Below are positions 45,457 through 56,401 of a stretch of 64,000 nt of DNA, in pieces. Under the pieces are notes generated by a model. That model worked only from the letters and a program-made list of their open reading frames with translations. It ran no database searches and was not told the origin of the DNA. How positions within the stretch are numbered: position 1 is the first letter of the stretch; every line of letters begins with the position of its first letter. The position numbers and the translations under genes are program-made. This stretch comes from Xenopus tropicalis (taxonomy: Eukaryota; Chordata; Amphibia; Anura; Pipidae), in the NCBI RefSeq assembly GCF_000004195.4, contig NC_030679.2, forward strand, positions 16,052,712 to 16,116,711, in the 5' to 3' direction.

Positions 45457-46609
45457 CCTCTGCTATTCGCTTTCCTGTACAGGTTTTATGTTCCTCTAAA
45501 ATCTGAGTACAAGTGCCTACATGGACTTAATCTTTCCCACTAGTCTTTATTTGAAGAAGAGAAGCACTCATGTTTATATAAAGAATGTAGAGGCTTTATC
45601 AGGAGCCAGAACCTCAAGGAATGCATTGAATGCATTGGGAACAAGACAGCAGTTACACTGAATACTGCCTTATACCGGGGGGGGGGGGGGTTGCAAGAAG
45701 AAGGCACAGTTCTGAAGTGTTAATATCATTTATAAACACTGCAGTGCTGTGCTATTAGCCTTTATGCTTGGATTAATGTGGCATGGCCTCTGGACGGAGA
45801 AGTCTGGTGCTGCAAGATAACATTACAGGCGGGGGGTGGGGGTTGCTCTGAGAGAATTTAAGAAGAAAAGAGAACTCATTTAAGAAACTTTTAAATGATG
45901 CTGTCACAATCCCTCAGTATCATTTTAAAGTGTACTATCAACTTGTGGTTGACTATCAGCACATGTTGGTCCCAGAAGCTGACAATTTGCCTGCTTTCCA
46001 GTAGAGAAAATTGACCGTCGGCTGGTCCAGATCCTTAAGATGTGGTTGAGCTAAAGTTTGAACTGGATCAGGAACTTAGTGCAGCCATAAATCTGCCAGT
46101 TCTTTTAACATAACTTGATTTCTTTATACTCCAAAATACCACAGAAGGTACCACAACAGAGAGCAATGAATGTAATTTAGATAGGGTATACTTTAATTGT
46201 ATTTAAAGCACAGTCCACAGTCTCTATTTTGTTTTTGCTGTCTTTAAAGCTCACTTACCATTTTATAGTTAAATTGCAAATAACCTATAAAATATAGTTC
46301 TGTCGTCAGTGATGTAATCAGTGTGGTGTCATCTGTCTCAGTGAATATTGTGTACAATTTATAAAAGGACAATCCTCCTATAGTTTCAACTAGTGTATAC
46401 ATTACTTTATTAAAACTCAAAAGTACTTAATTTACAGTAGGGTGTACAATATCCCTTATAATACAAATATTACAAATAATATAAAGTGAGAGTCCCCTGT
46501 ACAATTTAGCCTGCAGCCTTGAACCCATCAGTGACTCCATGAGTGAAACTCAGAGCCTTTATATGAGCAGGTTAAATGGAAAATAATATTTGTCTTTTTT
46601 GTTCCTTAG
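45457..46609. other. Intergenic, no gene seen
   Basis: Contains a G13 run (45678-45690) and a GGGGGGTGGGGG tract (45830-45841). No exon with credible splice sites or codon pattern until 46610. Confidence 0.4.
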
Positions 46610-46732
46610 CTCACTCACACTAAGAGCTGCCAGAGTAAGACCTTGCCGAAGTCTTTCTATGAAGCAAACCTTCTCTGTGACTGCCAGGAATGGATGATTG
46701 ACCCTTTGCCTCTCTGGACACGCGTGAAGTAA
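46610..46732 (+). other. Candidate exon with strong acceptor, 40 codons
   Basis: TGTCTTTTTTGTTCCTTAG (46591-46609) is a near-consensus 3' splice site. The following frame begins LTHTKSCQSKTLPKSFYEA, runs to EWMIDPLPLWTRVK and ends in TAA at 46730-46732. It lies on the pwwp2a strand, 4.7 kb past its stop, so it could be an alternative last exon of pwwp2a or of another gene. Joined directly to the phase-2 exon 1 donor, a different frame is used (SLTLRAARVRP...) and stops after about 29 codons. Identity not established. Confidence 0.3.
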
Positions 46733-47915
46733 AACATACGAGCTGTGAAGGAAACATTTATAACTTATACAGATTGTTATATCTATTGTACATTTTATTT
46801 AAAAGAAAAAATAGAAATATGCTTACGAAATATTTTTTAAAAAAATGCAAAACTGCATGAAGGTGTTTATTTCCATCACTTCATTTTCAAGCTTTCGTTG
46901 CAAACGATCCCATTCCTCAGGGAATCTCTTGAGTTGTTCTGCTGATGACATGAGTTTGCGTATTCTTTTGCTTCCTTTTGAGTTTGTGAAATTATTTAAT
47001 GTTAGTGTTCTGTTTTCTGTTGTTGACTTGCAGTTGATGCTAATGGACCATAACAATGCAGTATCCGTTCATAACAGGGACCAAGCTGACTGTTTAGAAA
47101 ATAATGTTAATGTTTTTGCTTTACTATGTAAAAACTGCCATAACTAAACTCTGTGAGTCCCCTGCTGACTTGTAATGTGCAATTGCCACCCTTTCCAATC
47201 TAGACTCAATCACAGGCTCCTTAAACTTAACAAGGTCATATTTTAGTTGCCGACTCCATTTGCCCTTCCATTTGGAATTGGATCAGATCTATTTGGTGGA
47301 CTATGTGAGTGTCTAAATTAGGCAAAGATCCACTTGTTTGGCAACCTCTCCAAAGGGCCAGATCTTGCCATTTACCGTGTTTCTGAAATACACTCATTTG
47401 CTCTTATTGTTTGCTAAAGATCATTAAAGACATCTTTGACATTATTGATGAAAAAAAGCTGAAAGTGAAACCAACAGAGTGTGTGTGTGTGTTAAATTTT
47501 TTGAGCAGAATTTAGTACTTGACAGAATCCAAAAATGGTGTTTAGTACATCCCTATTTGAGAAGGAATGACTGTACAGATGATACGGATGTGTTAGACGC
47601 CACTCATCTTCAAGATTTTTGCATTCAACTCCTAGCAACAGGCTCTTCCCATTGGAAAAACTACCCTGCTGTTTTGTGTACAAGTCAGAAACCACTAGAC
47701 TAGAATCGCTACTGCAGCCTGTTGTGTTCAGATCATTTAATCCAAAAAAGAGGAGTTTGCATTCTTCATTTTTTTTCTTTAATTTTTTTGTTTGTTTTGG
47801 AGTTTAACTTAATATTTAACATATATAGAGTTGTCTGTGTTTTAAAGCATCCAGACTGAATTTTTTTTATTACTATTTAAAACAGGATTTTTTTAATGTG
47901 CCATAACATCAGTTG

Positions 47916-47918
<3 letters not shown>
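46733..47918. other. Intergenic with weak exon-like shadows
   Basis: Minus ORF 46823-47056 contains AEQLKRFPEEWDRLQRKLEN, a plausible helical segment, followed by a minus AATAAA at 46794-46799. No partner exon or splice site makes it convincing. Plus-strand 47418-47480 encodes KDIFDIIDEKKLKVKP before a (TG)n tract; also unsupported. 47230-47370 resembles a decayed AAAGGTGGCC-family MITE. Confidence 0.3.

Positions 47919-47993
<75 letters not shown>
47919..47993. repeat. (AT)n microsatellite
   Basis: About 37 uninterrupted AT units, directly before a Penelope end. Confidence 0.98.
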
Positions 47994-47996
<3 letters not shown>

Positions 47997-48052
47997 TCCA
48001 ATTGACAATGCGCACTCCTCATCCTTTATAATTCATTTATTGTTGCATTAAA

Positions 48053-48097
48053 AACATCAACGTTTCGGTCCAGGTCTAGGACCTTTATCAAGATGTT
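48053..48097 (-). ncRNA. Hammerhead-like RNA motif, copy 1
   Basis: Read on the minus strand: AACATC - UUGAUAA - A - GGUCC/GGACC hairpin - GAAA - CGUU - GAUGUU. The outer AACATC/GATGTT pair perfectly as stem I, GGTCC/GGACC forms stem II, and GAAA plus ACGU corresponds to the hammerhead 3' core and a minimal stem III. Differences from CUGANGA: C3 to U and G8 to A (a matched change of the 3-8 pair) and one extra A before stem II. Confidence 0.4.
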
Positions 48098-48114
48098 AAT
48101 GTTGATATAATATG

Positions 48115-48712
48115 TTGATATAATATCAGAAAGGACCCACAATCACAGGGCTTAAATTCACCAAATAAATTTATTTAAACATATGGCCTAACATTTTGGC
48201 TGCCTCCACAGCCTTTATCAAAGTGATAAGAGAAACAAAGTGGACCCACTGATAAACCTCACGTGCGCGAAAAACATTGTGACGTCACTGTGTTGGTGTA
48301 ACCAACATCAACATGTATATACAACAAGGTGAAAATAAAATAAATAAAAATACAAAATATGTAAAACGAGCCTGTGCAAATTATTCAGAAAAAAAGGGGG
48401 AATTAAACAATTTTCTTGCACTAGAACCGGGGAGGCGGAACAAACAGACAGACAGGTCGTAGCCTACGGTGAGTGTGTCCGTAGTTATCAGAGCCAAGAG
48501 TACAGGATGTATTGAAGATTTTTTGGGGCAAGATGAGTAGATTATATACCAGTTTAGCTCAGAGAGACAAAAGAAAAGTAAGAAATCTAAAAAGAAAAGA
48601 ATCAGAAACAAAGTAAAACAGGCTAGTAAATCAGGTAGTTCACACACTTAAAAAAATCCCCAAAGGGGACCAATGAGTATAAAGCTACTAGACATTATTA
48701 CAATGACAATGA
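48115..48712 (-). repeat. Penelope pseudo-LTR, copy A
   Basis: Begins TATCAGAAAGGACCCACAATC and ends near AATGAGTATAAAGCTACTAGAC. Contains a decayed hammerhead-like motif at 48185-48225 (minus, GAAA replaced by CAAA). Repeated in the same orientation at 48720 and inverted at 52853. Confidence 0.75.
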
Positions 48713-48719
48713 TATATAT

Positions 48720-49930
48720 ATATATCAGAAAGGACCCACACTCACAGGGCTTAAATTCACCAAATAAATGTATTTAAATGTATGGACTAACATTTTGGCT
48801 GCCTCCACAGCCTTTCTCAAAGTGATAAGAGAAACAAAGTGGAACCACTGATAAACCTCACATGGCGTGAAAAACATTGTGCCGTCACTGTGTTGGTGTA
48901 ACCAACATCAACGTGTATATACAACTAGGTGAAAATAAAAATACAAAATATGTAAAACGAACATCGTTAGGGGACAAACAAAGTAAAATGTAATAGAGAG
49001 AATGAAAATGAAATAGAGGCTACCGGACACCAAGCTTACACTGAACTGCAACTCCCTTGCCTGAATGATTGTTGCCGCAACCCTGACTGATTGGAGTGAT
49101 TGTGTGGAGTGCTAGCAGGGCCATACTGGGGACATCTGCACAGAGTAAAAATTCAACAAAGCAAGTGGATACACGGTAAGTATCGAGCGCAAGATCAAGG
49201 GAAACTATCCACGGTGTGCATACATGCCAAGCAGCACAGTTAATCCATATTGTATGGTCTGGACAGGTAGGTGAGGAGAAATATTACTGCCATCGCGGAG
49301 CGAGGCAAGAATTAATAATTACCGGCTGTGAAGGTACTCATTGATGTGCAGTCGGATCGGGTACTATAATTACCAACTGGATATGTACTTATTGATGCAG
49401 TCGGAACGAGTATAGAGTTGCACCAAGGTGCACGGCCACAGATACATAATTTCACGGCTAGCTGTCACTGGGGGTATGAACTGTGGGCAGTTGGCCATTC
49501 TGGGAGTAGGGAGATTGGCAGCTGGTTCACATATCTGAACAAGGGACCACCTTTATACATATCTGGCCCATAAGTCAGTGCTGTGTTCCAATGGATGCTG
49601 ACAACATCTCATGTATGTCCAGGTTCAGTGGGCAAGCCTGTGCAAATTATTCAGAAAAAAAAGGGGGAGTTAAACCGGGGAGGCAGAACAAACGAACAGG
49701 CAGGTCGTAGCCTACGGTGAGTGCGTCCGGTAGTTATCAGAGCCGAGAGTACAGGTTGTATTAAAGATTTTTTGGGGCAAGATGAGTAGATTATATATAC
49801 CAGTTTAGCTCAGAGAGACAAAAAAGAAAAGTAAGAAATCTAAAAAGAAAAGAATCAGAAACAAAGTTAGTTCGCACACTTAAAAAAATCCCCAAAGGGG
49901 ACCAATGAGTATAAACCTACTAGACATTAT
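48720..49930 (-). repeat. Penelope pseudo-LTR, copy B with extra segment
   Basis: 48722-48960 repeats the start of copy A, and 49630-49930 repeats its end. The intervening 49000-49630 is missing from copy A but reappears inverted at about 53130-53400, so copy A is the deleted version. A second decayed hammerhead-like motif is at 48783-48823. Confidence 0.75.
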
Positions 49931-49933
49931 TAC

Positions 49934-50457
49934 AATGATACTAAGGGGCTGATTTACTAAGACACGAATTCGAATCCGAATTGGATTTCGTAGCCGTTAC
50001 GACTTTTTGTAAATTGTCGTGACTTTTTCATAACCATTACGATTTGCGCAAAAAGTCGCGACTTTTTCGTAACCGTTACGATTTGCTCGTATCTTGTCGC
50101 GACTTTTTCGTATTGAGCGCTCATAAGCGGCGGGCGAAACTTTCAGACTTAGCATGATTTTGGAAGCCTCCCATAGGACTCAATGGCACTCTGCAGCTCC
50201 AACCTGGCCCAAGAAAAGTCACCATACTGAAGCTTGAATGAATCCGAAACTTTCGTTCTCGGCACGAAAGCTGCGAAAAAGGCGCGACAATTCGCGCAAG
50301 TCGTAATGCTACGAAAAAGTCGCGACATTTTGCGAAACATTCGGAATGGCTACGAAAAAGTCGCGACAATTTTCCGAAAAATCGCAAAATACCGATCATT
50401 ATGAAAAAAACGCAATCGGACGCATTCGGCCCGTTCATGGGTTAGTAAATGTGTCCC
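49934..50457. mobile_element. Harbinger-like MITE with TAA target duplication
   Basis: TAA - GGGGCTGATTTACTAA ... TTAGTAAATGTGTCCC - TAA. The interior is rich in TCGCGACTTTTTCG and its reverse complement CGAAAAAGTCGCGA, forming a long imperfect palindrome with unusually many CpGs. Confidence 0.8.
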
Positions 50458-50466
50458 TAAGTCATT

Positions 50467-51340
50467 TCAAATAAAAATGAAGAATAGGAAACCATTCAGG
50501 CCATAGGGGCTGACAGTGTTCAGTCTATGCATCCATTTAAGTTCTCTCTGTAAACGTAGTCTCTCATGGTCGCCCCCCCCCTGCACTGGAGGGGGTACAA
50601 AGTCAATTATCATACAGCGTAAACTTGCTAAGGAATGTTTATGATTAAGAAAATGGGCTGAAATAGGGGTGTCAGCTTTACCGGTGGCTAAAGCTGAACA
50701 AATAGCGGACCTATGGTTTGACATTCGGTCTTGGAACGTGGTCACAGCCTTGCCAATGTACATATGCCCACAGGGACACTGAAGTAGATGATGTACTTCG
50801 AAGTGCAGGTAAGTCTGTGTTGAATATATGAATTAAACAGCGTGTATGCGGATGGATGAATGTAGGGCCAGTTATCAATGCATTGCAATTGGGGCACTTG
50901 TAGCAGCCAAGTTTGGTAGGAGGGAGCCAAGCAGTGGCAGGCTTAGACTGGTAGCAATGACAAGGGTCTGTTTTAACCATTAACCAAGGTCATGTATCTA
51001 TCTTGTTTCCTCTCCTGTACGCTGTGCGTGGGGGAGTCCTAAAAATAGGGGGTTTCTTGACCAGGGTAAATGTGATGAGGTAATTCTCTCGTCTAGTGTT
51101 TTCTGGCGTGGTTTCTCTTTGGGTCTGAGTACCTGGTCCTGTGAGAGTGTCAGTGCTTTTTCCATACCAAGATCATGTGGTTTGTATCCTTTCTGTACCA
51201 GTCTCTCGACTGAGAGACTTGGCTTGTGGGTCTGAATTGCTTCTGCCCATCATGATCATCTGTGAGTATGGGATGCTCCGTAGAGTGTGTGAAGGGTGAA
51301 ACGAGGAATGGTGCATGTATTTCGATCAGTTTTTTTACTG
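50467..51340 (-). pseudogene. Penelope GIY-YIG endonuclease region (element 1)
   Basis: Frames 50467-50763 and 50711-50980 with further frames to 51250. CYKCPNCNALITGPTF is the Cys-rich linker before the endonuclease, [20 protein letters not shown] is the GIY-YIG core, and [17 protein letters not shown] is the typical C-terminus. Penelope GIY-YIG enzymes nick target DNA during retrotransposition. Frame breaks near 50760 and loss of the RT make it inactive. Confidence 0.85.
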
Positions 51341-51635
51341 AAGGTGGAGGTTGTTAGCGTTGAGTTTCTCAGATAAATTCTCCGACTCCTCAGTTTCTTA
51401 TACTTCCGACTCCACGACTCCGACTCCGATGTTTTTAATATGCTAATGTATTTTATACATCCAGGAAGGGGAAGGGGCACTTAAAACACAAATGAACTGA
51501 TGATAAACTGATAGACAATGTTATCTATACTCCTACTCCTAATGATTTCCCTAGAATCCCATAGTCATGTTTAAAGTTTAAGCTAACATTACAGCTGAAT
51601 TACAGCAGTTTTTCAAATGTTTTAAAGCTTCAGTC

Positions 51636-51890
51636 TTAAAGGAACAGTAACACCAAAAAATAAAAGAGCTTTAAAGTAATAAAAATATAATGCACTGTTG
51701 CCCTGCACTGGTAAAACTGGTGTGTTTGCTACAGTAACACTACTATAATTTATATAATAAGCTGCTGTGTAGCCCCGGGGGCAGCCATTCAAGCTGGAAA
51801 AAAGGAGAAAAGGCACAGGTTACAAGTTCTGTAGAATACAATGGTGTTTTATCTGTTATCTGCTATGTGCCTGTGCCTTTTCTCCTTTGA
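51636..51890. mobile_element. T2 MITE, left half, nested
   Basis: TTAA - AGGAACAGTAACACCAAAAA, the same family as 20981 and 54195. The right half is replaced by the 88-bp array, and no right terminus is present. Confidence 0.8.
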
Positions 51891-52470
51891 ATGGCTGCCC
51901 CCAGGGCTACACAGCAGCTAACTTATATAAACTATAGTAGGGTTTCTGTAGCAAACACCCCAGCTGTACCGGTGCAGGAACGGCTGCCCCCAGGGCTACA
52001 CAGCGGGGTATTTATAGAAACTATAGTAGGGTTTCTGTAGCAAACACCCCAGCTGTACCGGTGCAGGAACAGCTGCCCCAGGGCTACACAGCGGGGTATT
52101 TATATAAACTATAGTAGGGTTTCTGTAGCAAACACCCCAGCTGTACCAGTGCAGGAACGGCTGCCCCCGGGGCTACACAGCGGGGTATTTATATAAACTA
52201 TAGTAGGGTTTCTGTAGCAAACACCCCAGCTGTACCGGTGCAGGAACAGCTGCCCCAGGGCTACACAGCGGGGTATTTATATAAAATATAGTAGGGTTTC
52301 TGTAGCAAACACCCCAGCTGTACCAGTGCAGGAATGGCTGCCCCCGGGGCTACACAGCGGGGTATTTATATAAACTATAGTAGGGTTTCTGTAGCAAACA
52401 CTCCAGCTGTACCAGTGCAGGAATGGCTGTACCCGGGGCTACACAGCGGGGTATTTATATAAACTATAGT
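51891..52470. repeat. 88-89-bp tandem array grown from T2 MITE sequence
   Basis: The marker CAGCGGGGTATTTAT recurs at 52001, 52089, 52178, 52266, 52355 and 52444 (steps 88, 89, 88, 89, 89). The unit (ACTATAGTAGGGTTTCTGTA, GCAAACACCCCAGCTGTACC, GGCTGCCCC) is the right-half core of the T2 MITE family, where it is single copy at 21256-21330 and 54470-54550. Confidence 0.92.
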
Positions 52471-52852
52471 ATAGTTTTTTTTTTTTTACTTAATTAGTTA
52501 TCAGTGAGAGTTAGGCTAGGTTCCCAGTGGGCATTGGGTTCCCTGTAACAGAGGAACACGACGCAGTGGAGCTGTGCGTTACGTCCCATTTAGTGAAGCA
52601 TACAGTCAATGAAAAGCATACTTCATGGTCACTCAACGTGTTTGTTTATGCACTGCGTGTATTGGGCTTTATTCTTATAGCAGAGAAGTAATTAATTATG
52701 ACTGTTTGTGAATTGCAACATTTAAACTTGCTTTTTTTTTTTATTCCCATTTAAATTTAGTAGGAGTCGGAGTCGGTTCATTTTTTGCCGACTTCAGGTA
52801 CCCAAAATTGCCTCCGACTCCGACTCCTCGACTCCAACTCCACAGCCCTGGT

Positions 52853-53450
52853 TTATACTCATTGGTCCCCTTTGGGGATTTTTTTAATTATGTAAACTAC
52901 CTGCTTTACTAGCCTATTTTACTTACTTTGTTTCTGATTCTTTTCTTTTTAGGTTTCTTTCTTTTCTTTTTTGTCTCTCTGAGCTAACCTGGTATATATA
53001 ACTTATTCATCTCTTGTCCCAAAAAATCTTTAATACATTCTGTACATACCTGCATGTTCTTTGTTCTGCCTTCCTAGTGCAAGAAAATTCTGTTTTATTC
53101 CCCCCTTCTTTCTGAATAATTTGCACAGGCTTGCCCACTGAACCTGGACATAAATGAGACATTGTCAGCATCCATTGGAACACAGTACTGACTTATGGGC
53201 CAGATCTGTGGCCGTGCAACTCTATACTCGTTCCAACTGCACATCAATGAGCACCTTCGCAGCTGGTTATTACGAACTCTTGCCTCGCTCCGGTAATATT
53301 TCTCCTCACCTACCTGTCCAGACCAAACAATATGGATTAACTGTGCTGTTTGGCATGTATGCAAACCATAGTTTCCTTTGATCTGCATGTGCATGTACAA
53401 CCGATGTTTCGGTCCCTTTTGGGACCTTGAAAAAGGTTCACCATAGTATT
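52853..53450 (+). repeat. Penelope pseudo-LTR, inverted copy
   Basis: Reverse-complement counterpart of parts of 48385-48700 and 49180-49640, for example ACTCATTGGTCCCCTTTGGG and AATTTGCACAGGCTTGCCCA. Ends with GTTTCGGTCCCTTTTGGGACC, a decayed form of the hammerhead-like stem II/GAAA segment (minus strand, 53397-53440). Confidence 0.75.
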
Positions 53451-53489
53451 ATCACATGCTCTGTTTGGCATAATACTGTATATACTCGA

Positions 53490-54055
53490 GTATAAGCCTA
53501 GTTTTTCAGCACCCAAAATGTGCTGAAAAAGTCACCCTCGGCTTATACTCGAGTCGGGTGCCATGGGTCCCTCCAGACTAGCACCCTCTGTCCTTTGTGT
53601 GCAAATTAGGCCACCTGCAATCAGACCCTCCAGTGCCCTGGCTCGCTCTCAAATTCATCTTCATCTACCATCCTCACCTGTCCCATTCTGCACTAGACAT
53701 TGCACTTTATATTCTATATAAACTATATATAGTTTTGAAGGATTTTAACTCTTTGTGTATTAGCTTGGTTGCTGATTGAGCTAAGGGGGTAGTACTTGTA
53801 AGTTATCATTGTTGATACCATATTGTTTTTGTTGACCCTCTTCTCCACATACAGAGCTAATTTACTGTTTTTCTTTGAATTAAATATTTAGTGTAATTTT
53901 ATTGGTATTTATTTTGATTATTGAAACTTAGCAGTAGCTGCTGCTTTTCCCACCCTAGGCTTATACTCGAGTCAATAAGTTTTTCCAGTTTTCTTAGGTA
54001 AAATTAGGTACCTCGGCTTATATTCGGATCGGCTTATACTCGAGTATATACGGTA
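53490..54055. mobile_element. DNA transposon with CTCGAGTATA ends
   Basis: TATATACTCGAGTATAAGCC at 53489 and GGCTTATACTCGAGTATATA at 54030-54049 are perfect inverted termini, with further copies of GGCTTATACTCGAGT inside (53541 and 53958). No transposase; superfamily not determined. Confidence 0.7.
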
Positions 54056-54194
54056 CTTGGTTTTTATGCAACCAAAACTTGCCTCCAAGCCATAAATTAA
54101 AAAACGAGAGCCTACTTTGAGGCTACTGGGAGCAACATCCAAGGGGTTGGTGAGCAACATGTTGCTCAGGAACCATTGGTTGGGGATCACTGCT
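54056..54194. mobile_element. hAT-type MITE fragment
   Basis: Matches the right half of the 38876 family: ACTTTGAGGCTACTGGGAGC and GGTTGGTGAGCAACATG. Cut by the TTAA-flanked MITE at 54195. Confidence 0.6.
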
Positions 54195-54621
54195 TTAAAG
54201 GAACAGTAACACCAAAAAATTCAAGTGTATAAAAGAAATTCCAATATAATGTACTGCTGCCCTGCATTGCTACAACTGGTGTGTTTGCCTCAGAAACACT
54301 ACTATGGTTTATATAAAGAATGCAGCTGTGTAGCCATGGGGGCAGCCATTCAAAGGAGAAAAGGCACAGGCACATAGCAGATAACAGATAAAACACTATT
54401 GTATTCTACAGCACTTATCTGTTATCTGCTATGTAACCTGTGCCTTTTCTCCTTTTTTCCAGCTTGAATGGCTGCCCCCAGGGTTACACAGCAGCTTATT
54501 TATATAAACTATAGTAGTGTTACTGTAGCAAACACACAACTTTTACCAGTGCAGGGCAACAGTGCATTATATTTCTTTTACTTTAAAACTCTTTAACTTT
54601 TTGGTGTTACTGTTCCTTTAA
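54195..54621. mobile_element. T2/Kolobok MITE with intact TTAA ends
   Basis: TTAA - AGGAACAGTAACACCAAAAA ... TTTGGTGTTACTGTTCCT - TTAA (54618-54621). 427 bp, close relative of the 20981 copy. Confidence 0.92.
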
Positions 54622-54697
54622 GTTATGTGCAATAAAGTGGAATGAGTTGCAAAAAGGCATGGAAAGCCAATAAACCTGCTGAAATCTGTCAATATTT

Positions 54698-54850
54698 AGG
54701 CTAATGCCACATGTAGCGTATGGAGCGTATTTTCGGCAAGCAGAAAAACGCTTGCTGAGAATACTCTCAAAAATGCCCCTACCTGTGCCTGCACCTGAAT
54801 GAATGATATACGCTTGGGTACAGGCACATGTAGCCGATATCCGCCGAAAA
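54698..54850. mobile_element. MITE fragment, AGGCTAATGCCACA family
   Basis: TTAGGCTAATGCCACATGTAG then TTTTCGGCAAGCAGAAAAACG; truncated at GCCGATATCCGCCGAAAATA. Confidence 0.7.
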
Positions 54851-54985
54851 TATGAAAAAAACAAAAGAGTTAAACAGACAAGAATAAAATCAAAGTGAAA
54901 GTAAAGATAAAGATAAAAGGCTAACAAAATGCATATGTACTATTAGTCATCAAATCATCCAAATGTATACATTGTAACTAAAGGC

Positions 54986-55186
54986 CCCCCATACACGTGG
55001 CGATCTTGCCAAGCGAGCGGATCTTCTAATCTAATTTGATTGTTTGGCCCCAGGGCCAATTATATTGGCGTTAATGGGGCAGTCGGTTCAGGGACCGCAT
55101 CAACGAGCCGATGCGGTCCCCCGATCCGACTGAGTTTTCTAACCTGGCCGATTGATATCTGGCTGCCCGTGTGTGGGGACCTTAAG
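54986..55186. mobile_element. MITE, AAAGGTGGCC family, short copy
   Basis: CCCCCCATACACGTGGCGATC ... CCCGTGTGTGGGGACCTTAA, with GGGACCGCATCAACGAGCCG inside. Confidence 0.65.
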
Positions 55187-55549
55187 ACTGTTAGGAGGAA
55201 AGAAGGGGCAACAATGTAATAAACTCCTCAGGCTTGTGTCAAAAAAGGGCCTGTGCCCTGGATTAATATCCATGGCACAGGCCCTGTTATATTACAACAG
55301 AAATATATCGGTTCAAGGTACAGAACTTTGTCATTATTAGGGGCAGAGCATGCTTACTTAAATGGAGATCAACGTTCAAGTCTTTCATCTTTATATAATC
55401 TGGCAGTGAGGGATGACTTTGACCTTAGATAAAGAGGGCACGTTACTTACATTCATGGCTATAAAGTTAGAGCTCAGTCAGCCATGTGGGGTGTGCTTGA
55501 AAGATCGGCATCCGTTACCATGGTTACAAAAGTTACGCCGCCTCGTGCC

Positions 55550-55812
55550 TTAGGGGCGTATTTATTATGCTGTGTAAAACTAATTCGCCGAAAAAACGGA
55601 GTAAAAAGCTGTGTAAAATAAATGGAAAAGATTGCCATCTGAACGCCGGATATAACGCCGTTATTTTCCATAAGTTCCGGTGGAAGAAAAAACACGTAAA
55701 ACAATTACGCCTATTTTACGCCGTTTTTACGCCATTTTTACACGGCGAAGCCTGGCGATGTGTGGCGAATTTTCTCCCCGTTTTTTACACAGCATAATAA
55801 ATATGCCCCTTT
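55550..55812. mobile_element. Palindromic MITE, Harbinger-like ends
   Basis: AGGGGCGTATTTATTATGCTG and its partner CAGCATAATAAATATGCCCC. The interior is a long AC/TTTTACGCC palindrome. Confidence 0.75.
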
Positions 55813-56221
55813 GTCTCGGGAACTCAGCAACAAAGTTTAAAACAATCAGTTACTGCTTTAAACATGTCTAGGTAGTTTAGTGAGTTGCAAACAGCAAAGG
55901 TCTGTTATAGATCAAATGGGGAGTTACAAGACTCGGTGGGATACGTGTTTAGCAACTGAACTTAAGGTTAAAATGCCAGGATACTTCATATATTGTAAAT
56001 AAAGAATAAATCATACTTCACATATTGTAGAGAATAACGGTACAATTATTATGGGTACAATGTTTACTAGGTAGTTACAAATTGAACATATGGTGTATCA
56101 TATATAGAGAAACACCGGGTTCATAGAAATCAGCTATGGTGGGAAAATATTTCACAGGGTAAAGCAAGACTAATGAACCAATAACAGATGTATACATATG
56201 TTCTTAGTTGCTTGTCTGGAC
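55813..56221 (-). other. Probable Penelope element 2 terminal/3' sequence
   Basis: No gene. Low-complexity AT-rich sequence lying between the MITE and the Penelope C-terminus; assignment to the Penelope 3' region is by position only. Repeats ACTTCATATATTGTA / ACTTCACATATTGTA at 55983 and 56014. Confidence 0.35.
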
Positions 56222-56401
56222 GCAAGGGTGAATAAGTCAAATATTAGTAGAAAGGAGCATAGGAGATTAGTTCATTCAGTCCCCGTGGGCTGATGGTATC
56301 CAATCTGTGGATCCATTTTAATTCAGTCTGTAGCATTTTAATTCAGTCTGTAGCAGCCTCTCACGGTTACCTCCTCTGGGGGGTACAGGAACATAGCCAA
56401 T

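Larger units (their letters stand above)
51345..52850. mobile_element. hAT-like element with GGAGTCGGAGTCGG ends, left end lost
   Basis: Right terminus GACTCCAACTCCACAGCCCTG (52830-52850), with the reverse-complement GACTCC-rich motifs at 51378-51435 near the left. The left CAGGGCTGTGG terminus is absent. A T2 MITE and its expanded array (51636-52470) occupy the interior. Confidence 0.6.
47995..53450 (-). mobile_element. Penelope-like element 1, rearranged
   Basis: Minus-strand element with a C-terminal GIY-YIG endonuclease region (50467-51340). It is bounded by repeated terminal segments: two direct copies at 48115-48712 and 48720-49930, and an inverted copy at 52853-53450. Duplicated and inverted pseudo-LTRs are characteristic of Penelope elements. 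The RT domain is missing: an hAT-type element (51345-52850) begins where it should. A Harbinger MITE sits at 49934-50457. Confidence 0.8.

Noticed and set aside
46823..47056. Minus ORF with SAEQLKRFPEEWDRLQRKLE as a real exon
   Set aside because: Protein-like and followed by a minus AATAAA, but no acceptor of quality, no partner exon, and the poly-A signal is only about 25 bases past the stop; left as a weak possibility.
47418..47480. Plus-strand segment encoding KDIFDIIDEKKLKVKP as an exon
   Set aside because: Very short, donor falls in a (TG)n tract, no recognisable family.
50121..50438. 105-codon minus ORF
   Set aside because: Lies entirely within the palindromic Harbinger MITE.
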